Shown here: positions 22,613-33,138 of the stretch, piece by piece | Position numbering within the stretch: position 1 is the first letter of the stretch | Layout: each line of letters opens with the position of its first letter | Translations under genes and position numbers: made by a program | Notes under the pieces: generated by a model | Database searches by the model: none | What the model was told of the DNA's origin: nothing | What the model saw: only the letters and a program-made list of their open reading frames with translations | NCBI RefSeq assembly: GCF_024323335.1 | Contig: NC_066579.1 | Coordinates: 245,823,575 to 245,887,574 of the forward strand | DNA length: 64,000 nucleotides | Direction: 5' to 3' | Source: Lathyrus oleraceus | Lineage: Eukaryota; Streptophyta; Magnoliopsida; Fabales; Fabaceae

Positions 22613-25012
22613 TTAGGCGAAGTATTTCTTGACTGCATCTGAATTCACAGGACGAGTGAAATCCTCCCCATCCATAGTTGTAAGTATCAAAGCACCGCCT
22701 GAAAAGGCTCTCTTAACAACGTATGGACCTTCATAGTTTGGAGTCCACTTGCCCCTGGAATCGGGCGCGAAAGACAAGACTTTCTTGAGCACGAGGTCAC
22801 CTTCTCAGAACACACGAGGCTTGACCTTCTTATCAAAAGCTTTCTTCATCCTTTGCTGATATAACTGACCGTGGCACATGACAGTCAATCTCTTCTCTTC
22901 AATCAAATTCAGCTGGTCATAACGACTCTGAACCCATTCAGCATCAGTCCACTTGGCCTCCATCAAGATTCTCATTGATGGGATCTCCACCTTTACTGGG
23001 AGTACCGCCTCCATGCCATAAACAAGAGAGAAAGGGGTTGCCCCTGTTGAAGTGCGGACAGACGTATGATATCCATGTAAGGCAAATGGCAGCATCTCAT
23101 GCCAATCTTTATACGTAACAACCATCTTCTGGATAATCCTCTTGATATTCTTATTAGCAGCTTCAACAACCCCATTCATCTTGGGTCTATAAGGAGAAGA
23201 GTTATGATGCGCGATCTTGAACTCACTACACAGTTCTTTCATCATCTTATTATTCAAGTTAGATCCATTATCAGTAATGATCTTATCTGGCACATCATAT
23301 CGACATATGAGTTGATTCTTGATAAACTTCACGACCACCTGCCTGGTCACATTTGCATATGACGCCGCTTCAACCCACTTGGTGAAGTAATCAATTGCTA
23401 CGAGAATAAATCTGTGTCCATTGGACGCTTTCGGCTCTATCATGCCAATCATGTCAATTCCCCACATGGAGAAAGTCCATGGTGATGAAATCACATTCAA
23501 AAGTGTCGGGGGAATATGAATCTTATCCGCGTAAATCTGACACTTATGGCATTTCTTCACATACTTGCAGCAGTCAGACTCCATTGTCAGCCAATAGTAG
23601 CCTGCTCTCAATATCTTCCTAGCCATGGCATGTCCATTGGAATGAGTACCAAATGAACCCTCATGGACTTCAGTCGTTAACAGGTCTACTTTGTGTCTAT
23701 CCACGCATCTGAGCAGAACCGTGTCAAAATTTCTCCTATAAAGCACATCACCATTGAGGTAGAAACTGCCTAACAATCTCCTCAAAGTCTTCCTATCTTT
23801 CACAGACACCCCAGGTGGGTAAGTCTGGTTCTGAAGGAAACACTTGATATCATAATACCATGGTTTGTCATCTTTTACTTCCTCTACCACAAACACATGA
23901 GCTGGCCTATCCAAGCGCATCACGGTAATATTGGGAACTTCATTCCAAAGTCTGACCACAATCATTGAAGCAAGTGTAGCAAGGGCATATGCCATCCGAT
24001 TCTCATCTCGAGAAATATGATGGATGTCAACCTCAGTAAAGAACGTTGAAATCCTCCTCGCATAATCTTTGTATGGAATGAGGCCAGGCTGATTCGTTTC
24101 CCACTCACCCTTAATCTGATTAACAACGAGGGCCGAATCACCATATACATCAAGATGCTTGATTCTAAGATTAATGCATTCCTCCAATCCCATAATACAT
24201 GCCTCATACTCAGCCATATTATTTGTGCACTTGAAAGTTAGCCTTGCTGTAAAAGGAATATGTGTGCCCTGAGGCGTAATGATTAACGCCCCAATACCAT
24301 TTCCATATTGATTTACAGTGCCATCAAATACCATACTCCATCTGGAACCAGGCTCTGGCCCTTCATCAAGTGCGGGTTCATCGCAATCTTTCATTTTTAA
24401 ATACAAAATCTCCTCATCCGGGAAGTCATACTGAACTGACTGATAATCCTCGATCGACTGATGCGCCAAATGGTCAGCCAAAATACTACCTTTAATAGCT
24501 TTCTGAGCTCGATACTCAATATCATACTCAGACAACAACATCTGCCAACGGGCAATCCTTACAGTTAAAGTAGGCTTCTCAAATATATACTTGATCGGAT
24601 CCATTTTGGATATCAACCAAGTTGTATGATTCAACATATACTGACGTAAGCGCTTAGCGGCCCAAGCCAAAGCACAACATGTCTTCTCAAGCATTGAATA
24701 TCGAGACTCACAATCGGTGAACTTCTTACTCAAGTAGTAGATAGCATACTCTTTCTTCCCTGATTCATCTTGCTGGCCAAGAACACAACCCATAGAATCT
24801 TCAAGAACAGTCAGATACATGATCAATGGTCTCCCTTCCACGGGCGGAGACAGAATCAGAGGCTCAGACAGATACTCTTTAATACTATCAAAAGCTTTCT
24901 GGCACTCCTCGGTCCAATCATGAGACTGATCTTTCCGGAGGAGCTTGAATATTGGCGCACATGTGGCAGTCATATGGGATATGAATTTGGAAATGTAATT
25001 CAAAGCGGCCAA
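22613..25012 (-). pseudogene. Ogre B pol: RNase H, second (archaeal-type) RNase H, integrase
   Basis: 735 codons open from 25012 to a TGA at 22805-22807, then about 63 more in the same frame to a natural-looking TAA at 22613. Domains: gypsy RNase H/connection (~45-165; IYYLSKKF), second RNase H (~225-350) with Asp230, Glu270 and Asp292, but Tyr342 in the MA(D)ALATLAS position; integrase with His450/457 and Cys488/491 zinc finger and catalytic Asp520, Asp581, Glu617 (35 residues between the last two, the classic spacing). The second RNase H marks the Tat/Ogre lineage. The stop removes the integrase C-terminal domain (GDLVLKKVL...GPYVV). The N-terminal joint to RT is frameshifted. Close to intact, but not functional as read. 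Confidence 0.9.
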
Positions 25013-26058
25013 GAAAACCTCGGACTTGCCAAGAAAATCTCTTGTATTGCTTTGACCTTTGCAGGATCAACCTCAATACCTCTTTCACTGACGATAAAAC
25101 CCAATAACTTGCCAGAACGGACTCCAAATGTACACCTGTTGGGATTCAAACGAAGCTTATACTTCCTTAAGCGCTGAAAAAGCTTCAACAGGTGCTCTAC
25201 ATGTTCAACCTCCGATCTTGACTTAGCAATCATATCATCAACATATACCTCGATCTCCTTGTGCATCATATCATGGAAAAAGGTAGTCATAGCTCGTTGA
25301 TATGTGGCTCCGGCGTTCTTCAAACCGAAGGGCATCACTCGATAACAGAATGTTCCCCAAGGTGTGATGAATGTTGTCTTCTCCATATCCTCGGGTGCCA
25401 TCTTAATCTGATTATATCCGGAAAATCCATCCATAAATGAGAAGACATTGAATTTAGCTGTATTATCTACCAACATATCGATATGTGGTAGAGGGAAATC
25501 ATCTTTGGAACTAGCTTTATTCAAATCCCTATAATCCACACACATCCGGACTTTTCCATCTTTCTTAGGCACGGGCAAAATATTGGCCACCCATTGAGGA
25601 TATGTAGAAGTCACCAGAAACCCCGCATCAATTTGCTTCTGAACTTCCTCTTTGATCTTCACTGCCATATCAGGATGAGTTCTTCTGAGTTTCTGCTTCA
25701 CAGGCACACACTCAGGCTTTAAAGGTAGGAAATGTTGCAAAATATCAGTATCTAGACCAGGCATGTCTTCATATGACCAAGCGAAGATGTCGACATATTC
25801 TCGTAGAAATTCAATCAACCCCTTCTTAACAGACTCTTCCAGGAGTGCCCCAATCTTCACTTCTCGCACACAATCTTCCGACCCCAAGTTGACTGCTTCC
25901 AGATTCTCAAGATGTGGCTGAATGATCTTCTCTTCATGCTCAAGTAGCCGGGTGATCTCATCAGGAATCTCTTCAACATCATCTTCCTCTGCCTCAAATA
26001 CAGGGAATTCGAAATTGGGAGATGGTGTTGGGTCATTATGTTCAATGGGTTTGATCAA
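25000..26058 (-). pseudogene. Ogre B reverse transcriptase
   Basis: 352 codons. The acidic exon start is followed by RT blocks KKDGKVRMCVDYRDLN (165-180), FSFMDGFSGYN (207-217, Asp210), TPWGTFCYRVMPFGLKNAGATYQ (232-253) and YVDD (272-275), then KLLGFIVSERGIEVDPAKV. All catalytic residues are present. It then shifts frame at about 25040, where a short deletion relative to Ogre A replaces the PAPKTEKQVRG-type segment, and ends at 25000 inside the start of the RNase H frame. The start follows a TGCAG splice acceptor (~26060), so translation probably depends on splicing from the gag-pro exon. Confidence 0.88.
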
Positions 26059-26484
26059 CCTGCATAATGATTTTGGGTATGAAAAGCTTTAGAATTCAAA
26101 CAAGGCAAATCATTATGCATATGAAAAAGATCGATTTTATTCTATTTTTTAGGGTTTTATGTGATCACCAATTTCATGCAAAAGCAAAAAGGGAAAATAA
26201 TTGGAAAAATAAACATTTAACATGAATTTATTGAATGAAAATATCATTGTATTTATGCGCCAACAATGTCATCACTCCTCCTTTTGGCATGGGAGAAGGG
26301 TTTTCAAACAAAGTGATTATTACGTTGACTTATGGACAACTGTTGGAATATCCACAGCGACCCAATTGTTGCAGATCCCTCAAGGGATAATGAAATTGCT
26401 AGAATCCTCTGTATCTTCTTCTAAAACGGCAGAAGCCTCCTCATTTAGACTAGTGTGGATGAAACCTCCATTCTTGAATAGCCC
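26059..26484 (-). other. Ogre B intron-like spacer and frameshifted end of the protease exon
   Basis: Stop-rich, AT-rich sequence homologous to 1372-1675 in Ogre A. The minus strand ends in TGCAG at the RT exon. The right part (~26340-26484) still matches the end of the A protease-linker (ICNNWVAVDIPTV) in a shifted frame. Confidence 0.6.
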
Positions 26485-26963
26485 TTACTTTTTGAAAGTA
26501 CCAGAAGAAAAACCTATGCAAGCCCGGGACTCGTTGTCTTCTAACTCAATCATTTTTCCTAAACTAGTGGTTGCACCATGCTCAATGGCCAGCTTTGCAT
26601 CTTTGTAGGAAGCAAATGAAGGAGCTCTTTCCTCAATAGACTCAGCAATAGATAACGCTTGGAAAGGAGTTCCAACTTCAACCTCAACATCTATATAAGA
26701 GAAGGAAGACAAATGGATAACCAGGAGAGCCCTTTCTCCCCCTACCACCACCAGCTTCTTGTTTTTCACGAATTTCAATTTCTGGTGTAGGGTGGACGTC
26801 ACGGCGCCTGCCTCGTGAATCCATGGTCTGCCTAAGAGACAACTATACGATGGGTGAATGTCCATAACCTGGAAGGTAATCTGGAAATCACTTGGTCCGA
26901 TCTTGACTGGGAGATCAACTTCCCCAATCATAGTTCGCGGTTCTCTTGCTCTAAGTGATCCAT
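26485..26963 (-). pseudogene. Ogre B gag stub fused to protease C-terminus
   Basis: On the minus strand an ATG at 26963 gives the first ~11 gag codons (DHLEQENREL), then the sequence jumps out of frame into the protease region at about 26931 (IGEVDLPVKIGPSDFQ, VMDIHPSYSCLLGRPWIHEAGAV). Everything between is deleted: capsid, nucleocapsid and the DTGSS active site. The remaining 148 codons match A's protease linker and end early at 26485 by frameshift. The product could neither assemble nor process particles. Confidence 0.8.
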
Positions 26964-27274
26964 TAGTCTTGAAATATTGGCTCTAGTTTAGTACTGGTGA
27001 GTCAGCTTGTCTTTAAAATAAATGAAGGACACAGAGTTAGACCATAGGGCAAGGGACCAGAAACAAAACCTGCTTATGCATATGATGCATGCAATGCTTG
27101 TGCATATGATTTGTTTTTTATTTCAAAGGAACTTTAGAGTTTTATTTGCAAATTTTGGAAATATTAAGCATTTTATCACATACGGAAATATCTCATCAAA
27201 TAATATCAGGGAAAAGAAGTGCAGCATCGTCAATCATGTACAAGTGAAAAGGAAAATAATCATCCTATGGATCC

Positions 27275-28726
27275 CTAGAAACAATCATCTAAAGCTCGGG
27301 ACACAGGAAGATAAGATGCGCGAAGCCTCTTCACCTCCTTCTCGTAGGCTGCCTCCATATCGGCCTTCTCTTTGGCGAGTCGATCATACTTCCTCTTTCA
27401 GAACTTAGAAGACTGAGGAAGTAGAGAAGTCCATACATCATCAGGGTCATCAATAACCTGATGTTCGAGGAACTCTATCAAAGCATCCTTCTCCTTGATT
27501 TGCTGAAGCAACTCTTCTCTTTCACGGATCCAAGCACGTGATCGGTCTTCGTCTCTCAACTCCTTTATTACTTGATTAGGGAGGGTTGAAGGCCCAACCA
27601 TAATCATAGGTGTAGGTCTCGGATACTCGTAAGGCATGAGACACTCAGACGCCCTCTTCCTAACCCAAACAGTGTAAGGCTCCAAAGCGATGCAATTCTT
27701 AGGACCCAACTCTTTCCTTCCTTTCCTATGAATCTTGCGCCAAGCACGGACCATCCTAGCTTTAAAGCCTTGGGGATCTTTACCATCCTAAAATAATACA
27801 CCCTCTAACAGAATGTTATTGGGTTTATCCTTTAGGGGGAACCCAAGCTGCCGACGTGCCAAAACAGGATTGTAGTTAATCCCGCCATATGTACCAAGAA
27901 GAGGTACATTGGAGAATTCGCCACAAGAATCAATAATCTGCACACCATCAAACACACGGTTATACCAAGAGATATCATCATTATTGAGAGACATAAGTCT
28001 CGTGGACCACCGTAGACATTCCTTGTTCTCCTTGAAAGCGACCGTCTGAGGTAAGTGAGAAATAAACCACTTATACAACAGAGGCAAACAACACACAATG
28101 GCGCCGCCACCCTTCGCATTCCTCATATGCAAAGAGAAATAGGTATCGCCCAACAGAGTCGGAACGAGATTAAGAGTAGAGAAAATCCTAATAGCGTTCA
28201 CATCCACAAACTTGTCGATGTTGGGGAATAACACTAGCCCGTAGATGAGAAGTACAAATATGGCCTCAAAGGCGTCCTCACTCATGGCCTTCCCATACAT
28301 AGTAGCTTGAGCAATGAGGAACTCAGAAGGGAGACCTTGAATTCCCCCTTTGGTAGTCATATGAGCATCAACCAGAGATTCATCTATGTGTAACATGTCT
28401 GCTATCTCTTGAGAAGTAGGAACCCTTTCCAAGCCACTGAATGGCAACTGATCCAGAACAGGTATACCCACAAGATAAGCATACTCCTCAAGTGTAGGCA
28501 AAAGCTGAAAATCTGGAAACGTGAAGCAACAGTACAAAGGATCGTAAAACTGCACCAATACACTCATCAATCCTTCATCCACCTGAGTAGTCAGAAGAGG
28601 AAGAAGCTTCCCGAAACGAGCCTTGAAACCCAAGGGATCTAGTACATAGGATGTCAAATTCCTTAGCTCTTTCAAGTTTGGTTGTCTGAAGCTGTACTTC
28701 TTTGTATTCCTTCTTTGTCTTTCCAT
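27275..28726 (-). pseudogene. Ogre B ORF1 (plant-mobile-domain-like DUF7745 protein)
   Basis: About 484 codons in one frame, with two in-frame stops (TAG 27788-27790, TGA 27398-27400). The N-terminal 310 residues carry the ORF1 pattern of Tat/Ogre elements: LTSYVLDPLGF, VQFYDPLYCCFTFPDFQL.PTLEEYAYLVGIPV, AIFVLLIYGLVLFPN.DKFVD, VPTLLGDTYFSLH, CCLPLLYKWF, FDGVQIIDSCGEFSNVPLLGTYGGINYNP. I assign it to the plant mobile domain/DUF7745 type. The tail is highly charged and probably coiled coil (REREELLQQIKEKDALIEFLEHQ; KEKADMEAAYEKEVKRL). Its role in the element is unknown. Position is 5' of gag, the usual Ogre place. The start MERQRRNTKK is the first ATG in the frame. Confidence 0.82.
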
Positions 28727-29547
28727 GTCTGGAAATTTTGCAAATAAACCCCTTAAGTTCCTCGAAAATTTTCTTTATTATTGATGATATGAATGCAAAT
28801 GGGTGCATGAATGCATGAATGCAACAATCACACTCAAGGATCAAGCAAAGCACACCAAACAAAGGTCATGAGATGGATCATGTTATCCTTAATATCAACC
28901 ATCCATTTTGGTGGATTATGGTTTACACCTTATCTACACCCAAGTTCCATTGATATTAAGGATGCATGAACGGATCAACCATGAATCAAGGGTTTGTTGC
29001 AAGTCACGAGCATGGAGTTTAGGTTAAGAACCACCCAAAGGAAGTGTACTAAGGTTTAAACCTGCCAAACATGTTCTACAAAAGGTTCCCATAGTCATCA
29101 TCCCATCTTTTGGATATTATCGGAGAAACGACTACTCGTATTCCAAAAATATTCTCAAGAGAGACTCTTATGAGTGTAGTATCGCGTAACAATCGTATCA
29201 AATCTTACACTTGAACGACTTTCGCACTACATCCTACGAATAGGCCAAGATGGGTTTGGTAAACTAAGGTCCTTGGCTTCTAAGGTCTATATTGGAAAAG
29301 TAATGTCTAACCACAAATACTTGTGTGACATTATTGATCCCAACATGACCTCCACCAAGTGAATGGACTTGCAAGTCAACTTGCTAAGGAATAACTCCAC
29401 ACAAGTCAACAAGACTATGCCATTCTCCTATCCTAAGCACACTCGAGTTCGGGTATAGAACTCATCTCACAAAGATCACCAAGCATACAAGGAATTAATA
29501 TCAAGCAAATCAATCATTACATACAATACAATAATCCCAAATTGCAC
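28727..29547 (-). other. Ogre B leader between ORF1 and truncated 5' LTR
   Basis: Non-coding. No tRNA-complementary PBS and no LTR terminus are present at the junction with the LTR copy (29547/29548), so this part of the leader has been joined to the middle of the LTR by a deletion. It has a short GCATGAATGCATGAATGCAA repeat near 28803. Confidence 0.6.
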
Positions 29548-31361
29548 AATGTACTACTTACTAAAAGAAGGGTCAAAAGAAAATGACTCGCACGGATGTC
29601 GCATCCACTGCATATGTATCTCATCTGAATCTGAGAATCAGAGTCTTCGTAGCTCGGCTACCTATGGATTAAAGAGGAGTGTACTCGGTAAGACATCGCA
29701 TCTTATGCCTACGTATCTCATATGGAATGAGAATCAGCGTGAAACGTAGTTCGACTAACTACGGGGTAAGGGTTGAACGACGTTACTTCGGAATCTACCG
29801 GATGCTCGACCTTTGGAGACTTACTCGCCTGTAGTAGAAGGAGTAAACGTGTTCTTAGGAGAAAAAAATCAATGAGTTGTTGGTGTTTTAGGGATGTTTA
29901 TGCAAAAGGGCAGTCCTAGATGAAGGAACCGCGCTACCTTAATTGACATGCCACGAGAGGCTATACGAAACCTAAGAAAGCGGTAAAAGGCGGGAAAAAT
30001 AAAGGGATCGGGAGATCTACCATACGGATAAGGATCCGAAGTAACAACATCTAAGAAATAAGAAAACCAAAGACTCTTCCAAGCTAAACATCACCAAAGA
30101 AAGCCAGTCAATACAGGTAATCGGAATAAACCTCCAGGTGGTATCCCACAAATAAAGTGGAATTCCAAGCGAGCTATCCCTGCAAGAGTATGTGAGCCCT
30201 CACAAACACTCAACAAACAGGTTAGAGTAATATGACGGAATCAGGAGAAAACAATGCCATAACAAACACAAAACTGGTTAGAGCAAACAGGAAAAAACAA
30301 CTACTGTCGCGATCGCTGCTGCATCGCCTAGCGAAAGCTTAGCGAAGCTTCGTTGCGTGCTCGCCTAGCGAAGGTGCTAGCGAGCGCCTGTGGGTTTTGG
30401 GTTTCCCCTTGATAACAGTACGATTTTAGGGACTCCAAACCCTATGGCATCCATCTCAGAAATTAAGTGATCAAAACATTCAAGGTATTGCTTACATTCA
30501 TGCATATCTAAACCCGTGGGCAAAACTGAACGATACCTCATACATTCAGAGCATTCAAATTAAAAGTAGTGGGAATAAGGGCAAACCTGATTAGAGAGAC
30601 CGATGAAAATCGAACGGCACGACTGGGTTTGCAAGGCAATGTTAGGGTTTGCGTGAGGCGGAGGTGAAAAAAGTTTGTGAGTCAGAGTGAACTTCTCAGA
30701 GCTTCCTGGAGGTTGCTGCAGATTAGTTCGCAGGTTTCCCTTCTCTTCTCTGTATGTCTCTCTCTTTTTCTCCAGGGTTTGTAATAGTCTCCACCCTCCC
30801 TTTTCTCAAATGAAGCTCTGGTATTTATAACCTGATTTTGGTGGCTTGGTGGGCTCAGAATCAAGCCCGATTTTTTTTGTTATTTTCCAAAATACGTGCG
30901 CTTCGCCTAGCGAAGGATCTGCTCGCTTAGCGAGCATGACAGTTCCTTTCGCTTAGCGAACTAGTCTGGTCGCCTAGCGAGCATGACAGCTCAGAGACAG
31001 ATTTTTTCTCCTTCCAGATTAGCATTTTGAATGATGAATAGATCCCATTGGAACATGTTGGAAGTAACCCACGTCATTCCCTTGTATTGACTGATCAACT
31101 GAATAGAATCCACAAAGTGTCTTGGATGATACTCAAGCTTCAAACAAAAGATGTTAGTGACACATTTTTGTGCTTTTGGTTAGTAAACAAAAATAAGAGA
31201 AACAATGATATATAATTCAAGCATGCTTGGTGATCTCAAACCAATCACAAGGAGTCCCACCCAAAGGCAAAGGGAACCAAGATGCTTATGATCCTTGAGG
31301 CTATGCAAATGCAATGTTATGATGCCATGGGGGATCTTAGGGCCAAAATTGGGGTCTTACA
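29548..31361 (-). repeat. Ogre B 5' LTR (lacks last 327 bp)
   Basis: It matches 18034-19848 nearly base for base and ends at 31361 in GGGGTCTTACA. The U5 end present in the other copy (17707-18033) is missing, together with the PBS. The palindrome clusters are conserved at 30309-30386 and 30901-30983, and the TATA box at 30822-30829. Confidence 0.92.
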
Positions 31362-31366
31362 ATTAC
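31362..31366. repeat. Right target-site duplication of Ogre B (ATTAC)
   Basis: ATTAC directly after the B LTR end, a copy of 17702-17706. Confidence 0.9.
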
Positions 31367-32447
31367 CATCTCTTCTCTTATTTTGCCTTGATGACATGAA
31401 TGCTACTTGTTTAAGTTCTCTTTGTGTTATCCATGGTCTTGGTTTGTTATTTGCTTAGGTGTTTACCGAATTGCATGTTCTTTATTTGATAATTGCTTGA
31501 TTAAGTAGGCATGCTTTAGGTAATTTGTTTAAAGTGTCTAATTATTGAGTAAGTGATTACTTCTCATGAGATGTTTGATTGCTTTCATTACCGTGTTTAA
31601 ATGTTTGATTGCTTGCTTTCTTTTCTTTTCTTTTCTTCTTTCTCCTTTCCTTGTGAGATTTCATTCTCCTCATAGGATTCTTTAGTTCTTTTTTTGTCAA
31701 GATTGAGCTAAGTAGACCTTATTATTGATAGCCATGCATGGCAACATTATGTAGAAATTCCGTTTATCCTAACTTTAGGTCCACATTGCATGACAACAAG
31801 TAGGATTGAGATTCCCATTTTGTTAGTCTTTCCCTATTTTGCATCCATTCTAAAACTAAAATATTTTCTTGGTTAAATTTCAAAAACACTTTAACCCTAT
31901 TGGAACTCTTTCATAATTAAGAGATAAATACATACACCTTCTGAGGGACCATCTGATGTTTATTTCAACAAAAACACTCAACTAATCAAAACTCCTTTTG
32001 CCAGTTGGCTTTTCTTATGAAAATTTTCAATAAGGGTTTCTACCCATAAAAAACACCAACAAACCAAAGTTTTTAAGAAGAACTACAGTAATCGGATTCT
32101 TATGGGATACATAGGCACTGGGTTGTAAAACCTAAGCAAGCGCAATAATAAAAATCTTTTCTTTTTCTTTGTTAATAATTCATTCTCATTCACTCCCATC
32201 GTAACCTAGCTTTAGACTTGACACACCCTTTTATTAGAACAACAAGAGTGGGTCCTGTAGAGTACTACAAACGTGAGAGGTGCTAATACCTTCCCTTTAT
32301 GTAATCAACTCCCTTACCCATCTCTTGGTTGCGAGACCATTAGATTCATCCTTTTGTAGGTTTACTCAGTGTTTCCTTTCCATGTCTTGGGATAAATAAC
32401 ATTGGTGGCGACTTTGTTTTGTGTGCGTGTTTTTTTGAGATGCGACA
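31367..32447 (+). repeat. Ogre C 5' LTR, part 2 (end of R/U5)
   Basis: It continues the LTR interrupted by B. It contains another 226-bp step (ATTAC 31362 and 31588), a GAACTAC...ATACATAGGCA module (~32080-32118), an AGTA-loop hairpin (32254-32267), GGTGCTAATACCTTCCC (32277-32293), GGATAAATAA and a relic PBS (32406-32418). It ends in TGCGACA at 32447. Confidence 0.8.
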
Positions 32448-32449
32448 AC

Positions 32450-32467
32450 TGGCGACTCTGCTAGGGA
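32450..32467 (+). promoter_or_regulatory. Primer-binding site of Ogre C
   Basis: TGGCGACTCTGCTAGGGA two bases after the LTR end. It differs at one base from the E site (TGGCGACTCTGCTGGGGA). The complement is a tRNA 3' tail ending in CCA. I believe it is tRNA-Arg, the primer known for Ogre, but I could not check this. Confidence 0.8.
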
Positions 32468-33138
32468 TATCTCCTAAGCAAGTCAGTCCTAGTTCTTGTT
32501 TGTTTTCTTTTCATTGGGTGTTGTTTGTCTATTTCTATGTTACTATTACTCTTTTTTATGTGTTTGCATGCATTTGCATAGATTATTGGTTATATTATTA
32601 TGTGATTCTGCTGTGATGTTGTTTCTTTGGAGGATGTGTGTTACATTGAGGTAAAAGGCCCACTACCCAGGCCAGTGTACACATAGGATTAGAGTGGATA
32701 CTCATGTCAACTCTCATGGCCCTTGACACGTATGAGGAGGCATGAGATACCACACCCAGATGATGTTTCTTGAGAATGCTTTTGTCCTGCACCCTTCGTG
32801 CATAAGACACGATGTTGTTCATTGAGGAATCATGACTCTGGTTGCTATTAGGAACCTCTGTTTCTATCCAAGTCTAGAACCTACCTTCGAGTTAGGGTGG
32901 GGTTTATAGGAAAATAAGCTTTCATCATACCTTGTTTTCTCAGAATCAGAAATGATGTCGAACCTTTGATCCTGTTACATTTGACCCGGTTCTGTTGTCA
33001 GCACAATAGTTACTCAAATTTTATGGAAACCTTAATCCAATTGCATTTATAAGCATTTGTTGACCTCATTTTGACATGCATGTTCTTTTATTTCCAGGTT
33101 TTCTAGTCTTTGAGTCTTGTTGTTAAGATATCTCTGAA
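32468..33138 (+). other. Ogre C leader
   Basis: Non-coding stretch between PBS and ORF1. A block shared with the E leader, GAGGTAAAAGGCC...CCCAGGCC (32648-32673), lies about 200 bp after the PBS and could form a small GGCC stem. Nothing else stands out. Confidence 0.6.

Larger units (their letters stand above)
17707..31361 (-). mobile_element. Ogre B: minus-strand Ogre with both LTRs and TSD, gag-deleted
   Basis: A 13.66-kb insertion in the Ogre C LTR. The ends are TGTTGCGGGG (left) and GGGGTCTTACA (right), flanked by ATTAC duplications. Element order, right to left: 5' LTR (29548-31361), leader, ORF1, an 11-codon gag stub, protease C-terminus, intron, RT, RNase H, second RNase H, integrase, 3' UTR, PPT, 3' LTR (17707-19848). 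Two deletions make it non-autonomous: one takes the end of the 5' LTR with the PBS, the other takes gag and the protease active site. The two LTR copies differ at roughly one position in 40 in the parts I compared by eye. Confidence 0.93.

Noticed and set aside
24770..25177. Plus-strand 135-codon ORF
   Set aside because: Antisense of the Ogre B RT/RNase H. A similar shadow occurs at 219-753 over Ogre A.
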